Source: Betaproteobacteria bacterium
GTDB taxonomy: Bacteria > Pseudomonadota > Gammaproteobacteria > Burkholderiales > Burkholderiaceae_C
Length of the DNA stretch: 6,730 nucleotides
Reading direction: 5' to 3'
NCBI GenBank assembly: GCA_025354965.1
Contig: JANXLW010000078.1
Location: 1-6,730, forward strand
Shown: piece by piece, positions 1 through 5,867 of the stretch
Layout: every line of letters starts with the position of its first letter
Numbering within the stretch: position 1 is the stretch's first letter
The notes under the pieces: model-generated
Databases searched by the model: none
Told to the model about the DNA's origin: nothing
Seen by the model: the letters and a program-made list of their open reading frames with translations, nothing else
Made by a program: the position numbers and the translations under genes

Positions 1-1
1 G

Positions 2-160
2 TTCGTCCGCACCACGGGCGTTTACGAGATACGACAAAAGCGGGTCCGATTTTCTGAAAGGCTCGAATCTCCCCTTCCAACCGTTGTATTCGACTGCGGG
101 CCAGCAAAGTCCAAAAAAACTTCTGCCGAAGCGGCTTGCACCCGGCGCTTGATCCTTCAT
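2..160 (-). CDS. Partial hypothetical protein running off the left edge
   Basis: An open minus-strand frame starts at an ATG at 160 and is still open at position 2, giving 53 residues. The same frame is open upstream to a stop at 218-220, with no other ATG, GTG or TTG start. I do not recognise the family. The later part looks like real protein: WPAVEYNGWKGRFEPF is followed by SDPLLSYLVNARGADE, and an 'aRxADEH'-like ending occurs in some bacterial hypothetical proteins (from memory, weak). No good ribosome binding site precedes the ATG, so this may be a 5'-truncated remnant in the same decayed stretch as the neighbouring acetyltransferase pseudogene. The bulk of the gene, if any, lies outside the window. 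Function unknown. Confidence 0.35.
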   Translation of the reverse strand, partial: MKDQAPGASRFGRSFFGLCWPAVEYNGWKGRFEPFRKSDPLLSYLVNARGADE

Positions 161-242
161 GGGGACGATCGACTCGATGTGGAACCTGGGCGACCAGATG
201 TCTCGAAGCTGTGCTGGCTAAGGGCCGGGGCGACATGCGTTG

Positions 243-498
243 TGACTCATCGCACGATGCGCCGAAGTTGATCCAGCCTTCAACCAAACCGTCGCGCTTG
301 GCCACCAACAGTTCCGATGTTTATTCACTGATGACTTGGTTCCACCACGCTTCGCAACCGATGAGGAAGTTAGGAACTCTGGCGGAAGAATTTTCTTATA
401 CGCTTCGCGCCACGTATTGACTTGAATTTCCGCCACGGCGTGAGCGTCTTGCGGCCGACCCTGAAGGGCGGGTCGACAGCAGAACCTGGATAGGACAT
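243..498 (-). pseudogene. Frameshifted, truncated GNAT family N-acetyltransferase
   Basis: This is the N-terminal half of a GCN5-related N-acetyltransferase spread over three reading steps on the minus strand. An ATG at 498-496 sits right after AAGGAGGTGAT (509-499), an almost perfect ribosome binding site. The first frame (MSYPGSAVD) shifts near 470 into one reading RPALQGRPQDAHAVAEIQV, then NTWREAYKKILPPEFL, the classic start of a GNAT domain. After SVAKR (about 350) the homology jumps to a second frame reading AWWNQVISE. A TAA stop follows at 321-323, then ELLVAKRDGLVEGWINFGAS and CDES, the usual strands 2-4. Homology ends near 243. The acetyl-CoA binding motif (R/Q-x-x-G-x-G/A) and the C-terminal half are missing. 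The lesion near 350 could be loss of one copy of a short GAAGCGT repeat (inference). It cannot make a working enzyme unless the lesions are sequencing errors, and the missing C-terminus argues against that. Confidence 0.75.
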
Positions 499-599
499 AT
501 CACCTCCTTGAGCAGGCTAAATTTGTCCACCGCACATTTGTCACGACAGGGTCAATCCACGCCTGGCCGACCGTCATGTTTATCAGGACAAATATGTCC
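493..599. repeat. Cluster of ATTTGTCC/GGACAAAT-type sites with a 14-base palindrome
   Basis: Related 8-mers recur in this intergenic stretch: GGACATAT at 493-500, ATTTGTCC at 521-528, ATTTGTCA at 536-543 and GGACAAATATGTCC at 586-599. The last is an inverted repeat with GGACA and TGTCC arms around AATA. The pair at 521 and 536 is spaced 15 bases start to start. The palindrome centre is about 97 bases upstream of the start predicted for the -24/-12 promoter at 664-678, a normal distance for an enhancer-binding activator of sigma-54. The sites may instead bind a repressor of the divergent GNAT gene, since one overlaps its ribosome binding site, or be old transposase-binding repeats. The repetition is seen; the function is inference. 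Confidence 0.5.
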
Positions 600-649
600 G
601 GGAAACCTGAAAGTGACATCCTTGCTGTCAATAAAAACCATGCGTTTGA

Positions 650-659
650 CTTGATCAAG
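650..659. promoter_or_regulatory. Perfect palindrome CTTGATCAAG next to the promoter
   Basis: A perfect 10-base palindrome lies four bases upstream of the -24 element at 664. It could be a small operator overlapping the polymerase footprint. A 10-base palindrome can also arise by chance, so support is weak. Confidence 0.25.
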
Positions 660-663
660 CGCT

Positions 664-678
664 TGGCACAACTATTGC
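664..678 (+). promoter_or_regulatory. Candidate sigma-54 (-24/-12) promoter for the 830-1498 gene
   Basis: The sequence TGGCACAACTATTGC matches the sigma-54 consensus TGGCAC-N5-TTGC at every defined base and with exact spacing: the GG at 665-666 is the -24 element and the GC at 677-678 the -12 element. Transcription would start near 690, leaving a leader of about 140 bases before the ATG at 830. No comparably good -35/-10 pair is seen here. A sigma-54 promoter needs an ATP-driven activator bound upstream, and the GGACA-type palindrome at 586-599 is suitably placed. No activator gene is in the window. Confidence 0.6.
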
Positions 679-776
679 GGTCGGTTGCAACTGTCATTTC
701 GATAAAGTCGCTGCACGTCCGATGTTAGGAGGGCAGAGTCGATCTCTCGAATTGGACATGCCGCCAGAAGTCAAGA

Positions 777-794
777 ATTGCGCCGCCGCGCAAT
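777..794 (+). promoter_or_regulatory. Leader hairpin before the membrane protein gene
   Basis: ATTGCGC and GCGCAAT form a perfect 7-base-pair stem around a CGCC loop, ending 35 bases before the ATG at 830. No T run follows, so it is not a simple terminator. In a transcript starting near 690 it would lie in the 5' leader, where it could affect mRNA stability or translation. Its role is not shown by the sequence. Confidence 0.35.
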
Positions 795-829
795 AAGTGT
801 CAACAACGCCGATTTAACCAGGAGAAACC

Positions 830-1498
830 ATGGCTATACCTAAGAAGTTGATCGCGGGCTTAATCGCATCGGTACTTGTGATGGCAAACGCCATCGCCCA
901 GGAACCCGCAACGACAACAACCGAGCTAACAACGGCTTCAGCCACCTCGGCCCAAAATTATGCTCAACAGGCGGCCAAATCCGCCGGGGCGGCGGCGTCC
1001 TCAGCATCCGCGGCAGCGTCTGCGGTGGCAAACAAATGGACGGCACCTGGCGCATTTTTTCTGTACTCGATTCCCATTTTGGCCGTACTTGGCGCATTGC
1101 TGGCAGTCGCCGCCATAAATAGCAGCCTGCGGAAAAGCCCGTGGTCAATAGCAGACGCATTATCTGAAGAAGTGGATCTCCCGGTCATTGAGGTGACAAC
1201 GGATCCCGTCGGAAATAAGACTTCAGCTCCGAAATACGGCAGCGACGGGAAGCCTGTATTGGCACCGGAAATGAGAGCAAGCAGCAGTCGCTTGATAGCT
1301 CTCATGGGAATGGTGTCCATTTTATTTCTGTTCATTGGTTTTGGAGCTTTCACACTGTTCTCGTTTGGGAGTACCGGACAAATCCCCGAAGGTAGCGAAA
1401 AGGCGGTTCAGTTTTTGTTGGGCGGCTTGACTTTATTTGCGCCCTACGTTGCCAACAAATTCGCTTCTGTTTTTCAAGGTTTGTCAGGGGGGCGGTAG
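830..1498 (+). CDS. Putative membrane protein with signal peptide, unknown family
   Basis: I do not recognise a named family for this 222-residue protein. The start is supported by AGGAGA at 820-825, four bases before the ATG. Residues 1-23 look like a Sec signal peptide: KK, a hydrophobic core, then AIA before Q24. Residues about 27-70 are a Thr/Ser/Ala-rich linker with many Ala and Ser (AASSASAAASAVANKW at the end), likely helical or disordered. Hydrophobic segments follow at about 76-96, 155-179 and 192-212. Between the first two lies a polar loop (about 97-153) with an acidic stretch and conserved-looking Asp, Gly and Pro. The end reads FAPYVANKFASVFQGL. It is likely an inner-membrane protein; if the first segment is cleaved, three segments remain. 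It stands alone behind its own candidate sigma-54 promoter and is separated from the next operon by 394 bases. Codon use is less GC-rich than in the genes to the right. Confidence 0.8.
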   Translation: MAIPKKLIAGLIASVLVMANAIAQEPATTTTELTTASATSAQNYAQQAAKSAGAAASSASAAASAVANKWTAPGAFFLYSIPILAVLGALLAVAAINSSLRKSPWSIADALSEEVDLPVIEVTTDPVGNKTSAPKYGSDGKPVLAPEMRASSSRLIALMGMVSILFLFIGFGAFTLFSFGSTGQIPEGSEKAVQFLLGGLTLFAPYVANKFASVFQGLSGGR

Positions 1499-1524
1499 TT
1501 TGTATCAGTCGGGTCGCCTTTTTT
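1491..1524 (+). terminator. Weak candidate intrinsic terminator after the membrane protein gene
   Basis: A run of six T (1519-1524) directly follows CGCC at 1515-1518, which can pair with GGCG at 1491-1494 across the stop codon, plus two G-U pairs. The loop is long (about 16-20 bases) and the stem short, so the hairpin is poor. The T run and the position just past the stop codon are the main support. Confidence 0.3.
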
Positions 1525-1552
1525 CAGTTTGCGAGTGTCTAGACAGGGGGGT

Positions 1553-1570
1553 GCCGCTGCTTTCAGCGGC
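1553..1570. repeat. GC-rich stem-loop in the intergenic gap
   Basis: GCCGCTG and CAGCGGC form a perfect 7-base-pair stem around a CTTT loop, preceded by six G. On the plus strand it is followed by GCAAATTTTG rather than a T run, so it is a poor terminator. It could contribute to stopping transcripts from the membrane protein gene or be part of an interspersed element. Confidence 0.4.
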
Positions 1571-1677
1571 GCAAATTTTGTGCCCCAACGTTTGATGTCG
1601 GTGCTGTGGCGCGCACAAAGGAAAGCCAAGTACGGGGCTGGATCGGAAAAAAAACAGGATAAAAGCCCACAAAACCA

Positions 1678-1754
1678 GGACATAAAAGTCCATGCCTTCG
1701 TCCGTCTCTGTCCGTCGAAATCGGCCGTGGCGATGTTGCCGCGCCAGGACAAAT
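1678..1754. repeat. GGACA-type sites upstream of the phospholipase operon
   Basis: GGACATAAAAGTCC (1678-1691) has GGAC/GTCC arms and the same 14-base size as the palindrome at 586-599. GGACAAAT at 1747-1754 is an exact copy of the 8-mer found at 586-593 and, on the other strand, at 521-528. I did not find the exact 8-mer within the coding regions to the right. The sites lie about 140-215 bases upstream of the ATG at 1893. Shared regulator binding is an inference. Confidence 0.35.
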
Positions 1755-1812
1755 TCATCCGCTTTCGGTCATGGCGGGTGGCCCTGCAAACGGCCCCTGT
1801 CAATGAGCCGAA

Positions 1813-1840
1813 GCAATTCTTCCAATGGCATGGGAATTGC
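1813..1840. promoter_or_regulatory. Imperfect hairpin or operator upstream of the phospholipase gene
   Basis: GCAATTC (1813-1819) and GAATTGC (1834-1840) are perfect inverted repeats. CCA/TGG (1822-1824 and 1831-1833) extend the stem across a two-base bulge, leaving a six-base loop. It ends 52 bases before the start codon at 1893. It could be an operator in DNA or a structure in the leader RNA; no T run follows, so termination is unlikely. Confidence 0.4.
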
Positions 1841-1883
1841 GGTTCAGTTGCAAGATGTCAAGCACGCATCCAGGTTTTTGAGT

Positions 1884-1888
1884 GAGGA
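1884..1888 (+). promoter_or_regulatory. Ribosome binding site that sets the phospholipase start
   Basis: GAGGA lies four bases before the ATG at 1893. No comparable site precedes the in-frame ATGs at 1692 or 1830, and the family-like N-terminus begins exactly at 1893. This decides the start, although the frame is open 201 bases further upstream. Confidence 0.6.
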
Positions 1889-1892
1889 AAAC

Positions 1893-4454
1893 ATGCCAGG
1901 CCATTTCACCCACATCTACACCGCACGCCGCGTCGCCGATCATCTGCTCAGCGGCCATTTTCCCGACTGGCCGCAGGCCGGTTCGGCACTGCTGAAGTAT
2001 GACCCCGTCACCTGCGGCAAGGTCATGCAGAAATGGGAGAAATTCACTGCCATCGGCGCCATCGGCCCGGATCTGTTCTATTTCTCGCAGGACTACAACG
2101 GATTGCCGCTAGGCCCGGCCAGCGATGAATTGATGCTGGCGCTGGCGACTTACTACTACTTCGACGCCGCCAAGGAGGATGACTGGGAACCGCTGCTCAT
2201 CATCCTCGATGGCGTCAACGCAACGATGGCGGCGCTGCTGCGCTTCCTGATCAAGCTGCAGAAGATCTGGCAGAAATTCGTCGACGGCTGGAACGAGACT
2301 ATCGGCCCCCTGGTGGCCGATATCGCGAACCTGGGTGACGCCCTGACCGGAGGTTTGCTGAGCGAATTTGCAGTCGTCATCAACGAGCTGAAGCTGGCTC
2401 TGAAAACCATCGCCGAGCAGGAGCTGCTGACCTACGCCGACATCTTCAACAACTTTGACACCTGCGTGCAAAAGGGCTTTGACGAAAAACTCTTCCTGTG
2501 GAGCGACATGAGTCACTACCGCCGGCCCTCGGCCTTATGCCAGGCCTTTGTCAAGCAGGCCGACCTGCTGGCGGGGGCCGCAGGCAAAGAAAAGGATCTT
2601 GTGAAGTCGGCCAATCTGCAGGATCAATCCGAGCAGTTTCTTGCCTTCGCGCTGGGCTACATCACTCATCTGGGCACCGACACCATCGCCCATTCGTTCG
2701 TCAACGAGCAATGCGGCGGGCCGTTTCGCAACCATCCGCAGCGTCACCACCTGATAGAAAACCATATTGATGCCTGGAACTATTGGCAAACCGGTGGCGG
2801 CGGCGCTCTTAGCCCCGACCCCTGGGGCCACTCCAAGACCTACCCGGACATTTCCATGTCGGCGTTGTGGTTTGCAGTGCAACTGACGCCCAAAAACCCG
2901 CACGGTGAACAGCGCCCCGATCCGTTGCCAGACGATCCCAAGGCGCGCAAAAAGGCGCTGGATGTGGACGGCGAGATGCCGGAGTGGATGGCCAACTGCA
3001 TCGTGCAGGCCATGATGGATACCTTTACCGATCCGGCCGAGCATCCCCAGATTTTTCAGGGCGATGGCTTCCAGTCGGCCATCGACGCCGGCCTGCTGAC
3101 GGGGATCATCGAGAAGGTCACCGGCAGCGCACCGGATCAGCCGTTTCCCCAGTTGCTGCAGGGCATTGCGCCAACGCCACCGTTCCCGGTGCGCAAAGGC
3201 TTCCCGCTGCCGTGGCAGATGCAGACCATGTACCGGATCATGATCAGCTTCTACCGCTTCTCCTACAACGGAACCTGGGAGTTGGAGAAGCCACGCAAAC
3301 CGGACTTCATCATCTTCCCGCCGGCCTCTGACTTCGAGAACCTGCTGCAGCCGCCGGATCTGAGCGGCATCGATCCGTCGAACCCGATTGACGATATCTG
3401 CGGCGTTTTCATCGCCCTGATCGAATGGGCCATCAAGAGCCTGGAGGCGGCGCTGAAGCTGGTGGAAGATCTGATCAAGATGCTGGCCAGCCCCATCAGC
3501 TATCCGCTGCGCCTGGGGCTCTATGAGCTGTCCATGCTGGTCTGGGACATCGTCATGAAAACGCACGAGGTGCTGGCCCACACCGGTTTCGTCTCGCCGC
3601 ATTCCGAGCAGCGTTATGACGACGGCGAACTGCGCCTGCCCAACGAGATCGACATGCCCCTGATCACGCTCGGCGGCACGGTGGACGGCGCCTTTCGCGC
3701 CGCGCTGGCAGCTGCCTTCGATCCGCTGGGCAATCTGGATCAACAGCAGGACGTGATCGGCACCGGACATTCCGTGTCGGATCACAACTACCCCTATTAC
3801 CCGGTATTGCGCTACCACATGGATGGTTCATTCGAGGGCTGGGAATACCATCGACCGTGGGCCTGGCCTGATAAAAGCCGGATGCAACAAAGTGGCAGCA
3901 ACGACGTTATCAAGACGACGCCAACCGAAACCTACAACCCGTTCGTCTCGTTCGGCGAAGGGCCCGACACCAAGTACCAGCCGTTGCGGCCTGGTCCCTA
4001 TCCGGTTGGCACCCAGCCCAACGTATTCTTCCGGTTGGGCGCAGCGGTGAACAGCGAGGCCCGATCGGCTTACGAGCAGGCGCAGACGCCGTGGCAGACC
4101 GACCAACTCAATGAGCGGTATCTGGGACCGGACAGCTTGAGGCTGAGCCCGCTGGGCGACCCGATTCCGTTCTCGGCCTACCTGATCAGCCAGCTCGCCA
4201 ACAACACCGGCTATTCGACCCAGTTCAACCTCGATAGCGATCGCGCCTTCGCCTACCTGACCTGGGACTGGATCCGCAACGATCCCAAGTCCGATGGCGG
4301 CAGCGCCACCGGCATCCTGGGCCTGCGCTACGCAACGCCGGTCGAGCCGCCGCAGCAAGCGCCGGGCTGGAAGCTGGGCACCAAGCCACTGCTGCTGAAG
4401 TACAAGGATCCACCGGTGCGCCACAAACCAGCGCCGCCGCCCCCGATCAAATAG
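1893..4454 (+). CDS. Large zinc-dependent phospholipase C family protein
   Basis: Predicted metalloenzyme of the zinc-dependent phospholipase C/S1-P1 nuclease-like family, 853 residues. The N-terminus MPGHFTHIYTARRVADHLL, with His7, matches the usual 'MPG..TH' start and has no signal peptide. GAIGPDLFYF (55-64, Asp60) is a second family motif. The core motif FALGYITHLGTDTIAHSFVN (252-271) supplies His259, Asp263 and His267, and RHHLIENHIDAW (284-295) adds His285/His286, Glu289 and Asp293. Together these are the expected metal ligands. Between them, residues about 95-180 are an extra, mostly helical stretch. The 550 residues after about 300 are unassigned: amphipathic helices near 502-555, an aromatic/His-rich segment at 626-658 (GHSVSDHNYPYYPVLRYHMD), and a Pro-rich tail ending APPPPIK. 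Family members are often 250-400 residues, so this is unusually long. It heads an operon, with the next start 19 bases past its stop. Substrate is unknown: phospholipid hydrolysis is inferred from family, and catalysis is not proven. Confidence 0.8.
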   Translation: MPGHFTHIYTARRVADHLLSGHFPDWPQAGSALLKYDPVTCGKVMQKWEKFTAIGAIGPDLFYFSQDYNGLPLGPASDELMLALATYYYFDAAKEDDWEPLLIILDGVNATMAALLRFLIKLQKIWQKFVDGWNETIGPLVADIANLGDALTGGLLSEFAVVINELKLALKTIAEQELLTYADIFNNFDTCVQKGFDEKLFLWSDMSHYRRPSALCQAFVKQADLLAGAAGKEKDLVKSANLQDQSEQFLAFALGYITHLGTDTIAHSFVNEQCGGPFRNHPQRHHLIENHIDAWNYWQTGGGGALSPDPWGHSKTYPDISMSALWFAVQLTPKNPHGEQRPDPLPDDPKARKKALDVDGEMPEWMANCIVQAMMDTFTDPAEHPQIFQGDGFQSAIDAGLLTGIIEKVTGSAPDQPFPQLLQGIAPTPPFPVRKGFPLPWQMQTMYRIMISFYRFSYNGTWELEKPRKPDFIIFPPASDFENLLQPPDLSGIDPSNPIDDICGVFIALIEWAIKSLEAALKLVEDLIKMLASPISYPLRLGLYELSMLVWDIVMKTHEVLAHTGFVSPHSEQRYDDGELRLPNEIDMPLITLGGTVDGAFRAALAAAFDPLGNLDQQQDVIGTGHSVSDHNYPYYPVLRYHMDGSFEGWEYHRPWAWPDKSRMQQSGSNDVIKTTPTETYNPFVSFGEGPDTKYQPLRPGPYPVGTQPNVFFRLGAAVNSEARSAYEQAQTPWQTDQLNERYLGPDSLRLSPLGDPIPFSAYLISQLANNTGYSTQFNLDSDRAFAYLTWDWIRNDPKSDGGSATGILGLRYATPVEPPQQAPGWKLGTKPLLLKYKDPPVRHKPAPPPPIK

Positions 4455-4473
4455 CGAACCTCAAGAGGTAACC

Positions 4474-5859
4474 ATGGCTACCGACCACAAACGCCCGACC
4501 AGCCAAGCCGCGCCGAGCGCCGCCGACAGACATCGCGTGCCGCCGCCGGCACCCGAGCCGATGCATCAACGCAACAACGAATGTCGCGACGATGACCGCA
4601 AACACCAGCGCCGCGATCATCCGCGCGAGCTTGGATGCCGGGACGATGACGGGCCGTCCAAGGTGGTCGAACGCACCTGGTACTTTGACCGCGATGAGGC
4701 GTGTGAAGAACATCGGCCGCGCCATCATGAGTGTGACGACGGACATGATAAGCAGCGCGATTGCGACGACAAAGATCATGACGACTGCCGGCACCGTCCC
4801 GGTCGACCGACCCGCCCGCCCGGCGCCAGCAACGGACGCCTGGGCGAAGGCGGCCCACTGACCGGGGGCGACATCAACGGGCCAAACATCCCCGGCGTCT
4901 GGGTGGGGCCGCGCGCCGACATGGACCTGCCCTATCTGTTCATGCGCGCCAATCCGGGTGATCTGGGCGCTCGCCCGGTGGTTGGCGCGCCGTTCTGGGA
5001 AAGCCCGGACATCTTCATCCTCGGCGGTGTCACGCCTGCCTTGGCACCGCCGCTACCGCCGGAGTTGGGCCAGAATGCGCTGGCCGAGCAACCCAACACA
5101 CTCTACGCCCACGTCTGGAACTTCGGCAAAGCCGCCGCCAACGAGGTGGTGGTGGAGTTCTATTGGGTCGATCCGTCACTGGGCATCAACCCCGGCTCGG
5201 TGCATCTGATTGCCCAGACTTTCATGTCGCTGGGCGCCAAGGGCAGCGGGCGCTCCCATGCGGTGGTCAAATGCCCCGAAGCCTGGACACCAACCTTCGT
5301 CAACGGCGGCCACGAGTGCCTGCTGGTGCGGGTTTGGGATAACCCGTCAGACCTGCCCGGCGAACCAAAGTTTGATGCCTCGGTGAATCGCCATGTGGCA
5401 CAACGCAATATCCATGTGATCGCTGCCGGCGCCAAAAAGGCGATGCTCAAAAGCCTGGGTGCCAGCTCCGCCGCGCCGGCATCGGCTGCGTTGTCGGCGC
5501 TGACCCAGCCGCTGCTGTTGAAAGTCGGTCCGCTGTACGGTGCTCCGGCCAAAGTGGCGGTGCAGCGGGTCGCGCCCAATGCCATGCCGTGGCTGCAACT
5601 GCATACCGGACAGCGCGGGGTATTTCCAGCCATGGCCGCACCCACTGGCGTGCCGACGCTGTCGCCGCCAACCACCGGCGGCGGCGGTTTTCCGACCAGC
5701 GGCGACGCCGCGCAGCAGCATGTCGTGGGCGACGATCAAAACGTTGCCTTCTCCACCAGCGACGCTGCGCCCGGCCCCGGCGAAGCCCATGTCTATCGCG
5801 TCAGCGCGACGCAGGACGGCGCCGTGTTCGGCGGCTATACCGTCGTCATTCTGGGCTAG
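4474..5859 (+). CDS. Hypothetical protein: Cys/His/Asp-rich N-terminus plus CARDB-like domain
   Basis: No named family is recognised for this 461-residue protein. AAGAGG at 4463-4468 precedes the ATG by five bases. Residues 1-110 are strongly charged and rich in Asp, Arg and His, with six Cys (37, 55, 77, 87, 97, 105) in blocks such as CDDGHDKQRDCDDKDHDDC (87-105), a composition that suggests metal binding or disorder. A Gly/Pro linker follows. Residues about 207-318 resemble a CARDB/fn3-like beta-sandwich: TLYAHVWNFGKAAANEVVVE, then GGHECLLVRVWDNPSD (278-293) and a VAQRNIHV strand (308-315). Residues 325-440 are Ala/Pro/Gly-rich, and the end reads VFGGYTVVILG, a likely last beta strand. There is no signal peptide. 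Between the phospholipase-like gene and the COG0523 GTPase gene, it is probably a partner or scaffold for the enzyme (inference). A hydrophobic antisense frame at 4447-4794 merely reflects the Asp codons. Confidence 0.8.
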   Translation: MATDHKRPTSQAAPSAADRHRVPPPAPEPMHQRNNECRDDDRKHQRRDHPRELGCRDDDGPSKVVERTWYFDRDEACEEHRPRHHECDDGHDKQRDCDDKDHDDCRHRPGRPTRPPGASNGRLGEGGPLTGGDINGPNIPGVWVGPRADMDLPYLFMRANPGDLGARPVVGAPFWESPDIFILGGVTPALAPPLPPELGQNALAEQPNTLYAHVWNFGKAAANEVVVEFYWVDPSLGINPGSVHLIAQTFMSLGAKGSGRSHAVVKCPEAWTPTFVNGGHECLLVRVWDNPSDLPGEPKFDASVNRHVAQRNIHVIAAGAKKAMLKSLGASSAAPASAALSALTQPLLLKVGPLYGAPAKVAVQRVAPNAMPWLQLHTGQRGVFPAMAAPTGVPTLSPPTTGGGGFPTSGDAAQQHVVGDDQNVAFSTSDAAPGPGEAHVYRVSATQDGAVFGGYTVVILG

Positions 5860-5867
5860 GCGCCGCA

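Larger units (their letters stand above)
1499..1892. other. 394-base gap without a convincing gene
   Basis: Frames stay open on both strands here (plus 1529-1885 from a TTG; minus 1803-1474). Both translations are rich in Arg, Cys, Trp and Ser, have no ribosome binding site I can defend, and overlap each other, so I call neither. The stretch holds a hairpin at 1553-1570, an A-rich segment near 1647-1692, two GGACA-type sites at 1678-1691 and 1747-1754, and a hairpin at 1813-1840. The frame of the downstream phospholipase gene is also open back to 1692, but its protein similarity begins only at 1893. I see no tRNA, IS end or convincing sigma-70 promoter. Confidence 0.5.

Noticed and set aside
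136..420. 94-residue plus-strand frame at the left end
   Set aside because: It lies opposite the GNAT remnant, whose minus-strand protein similarity is clear.
594..728. Small plus-strand frame of 44 residues starting MSGKPESDILAVNKNH
   Set aside because: The composition is protein-like, but the -24/-12 promoter at 664-678 lies inside it, the ribosome site is only AGGA, and I recognise no family. Cannot be supported.
758..796. Possible 12-residue leader peptide before the membrane protein gene
   Set aside because: It overlaps the hairpin at 777-794, which is suggestive of attenuation, but there is no run of regulatory codons, no T run and no close ribosome site.
1529..1885. 118-residue plus-strand frame in the intergenic gap
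   Set aside because: It starts at a TTG without a ribosome site, its composition is not protein-like, and it overlaps an equally long minus-strand frame at 1474-1803.
1692..1892. N-terminal extension of the phospholipase protein to an ATG at 1692 or 1830
   Set aside because: The extra residues are Arg/Ser/Cys-rich and unlike the family, no ribosome site precedes either ATG, and the usual MPG..TH start and a GAGGA site lie at 1893.
2535..3818. 427-residue minus-strand frame inside the phospholipase gene
   Set aside because: Rich in Arg, Gln, His and Gly, as expected from the opposite strand of GC-rich coding DNA. The plus strand carries recognisable family motifs across the same stretch.
4447..4794. 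Antisense frame encoding a hydrophobic, membrane-like 115-aa protein
   Set aside because: It lies opposite the Asp/His/Arg-rich start of the 4474 gene. GAC codons read as GTC (Val) on the other strand, which produces the false membrane look. The plus-strand gene has the ribosome site and operon position.
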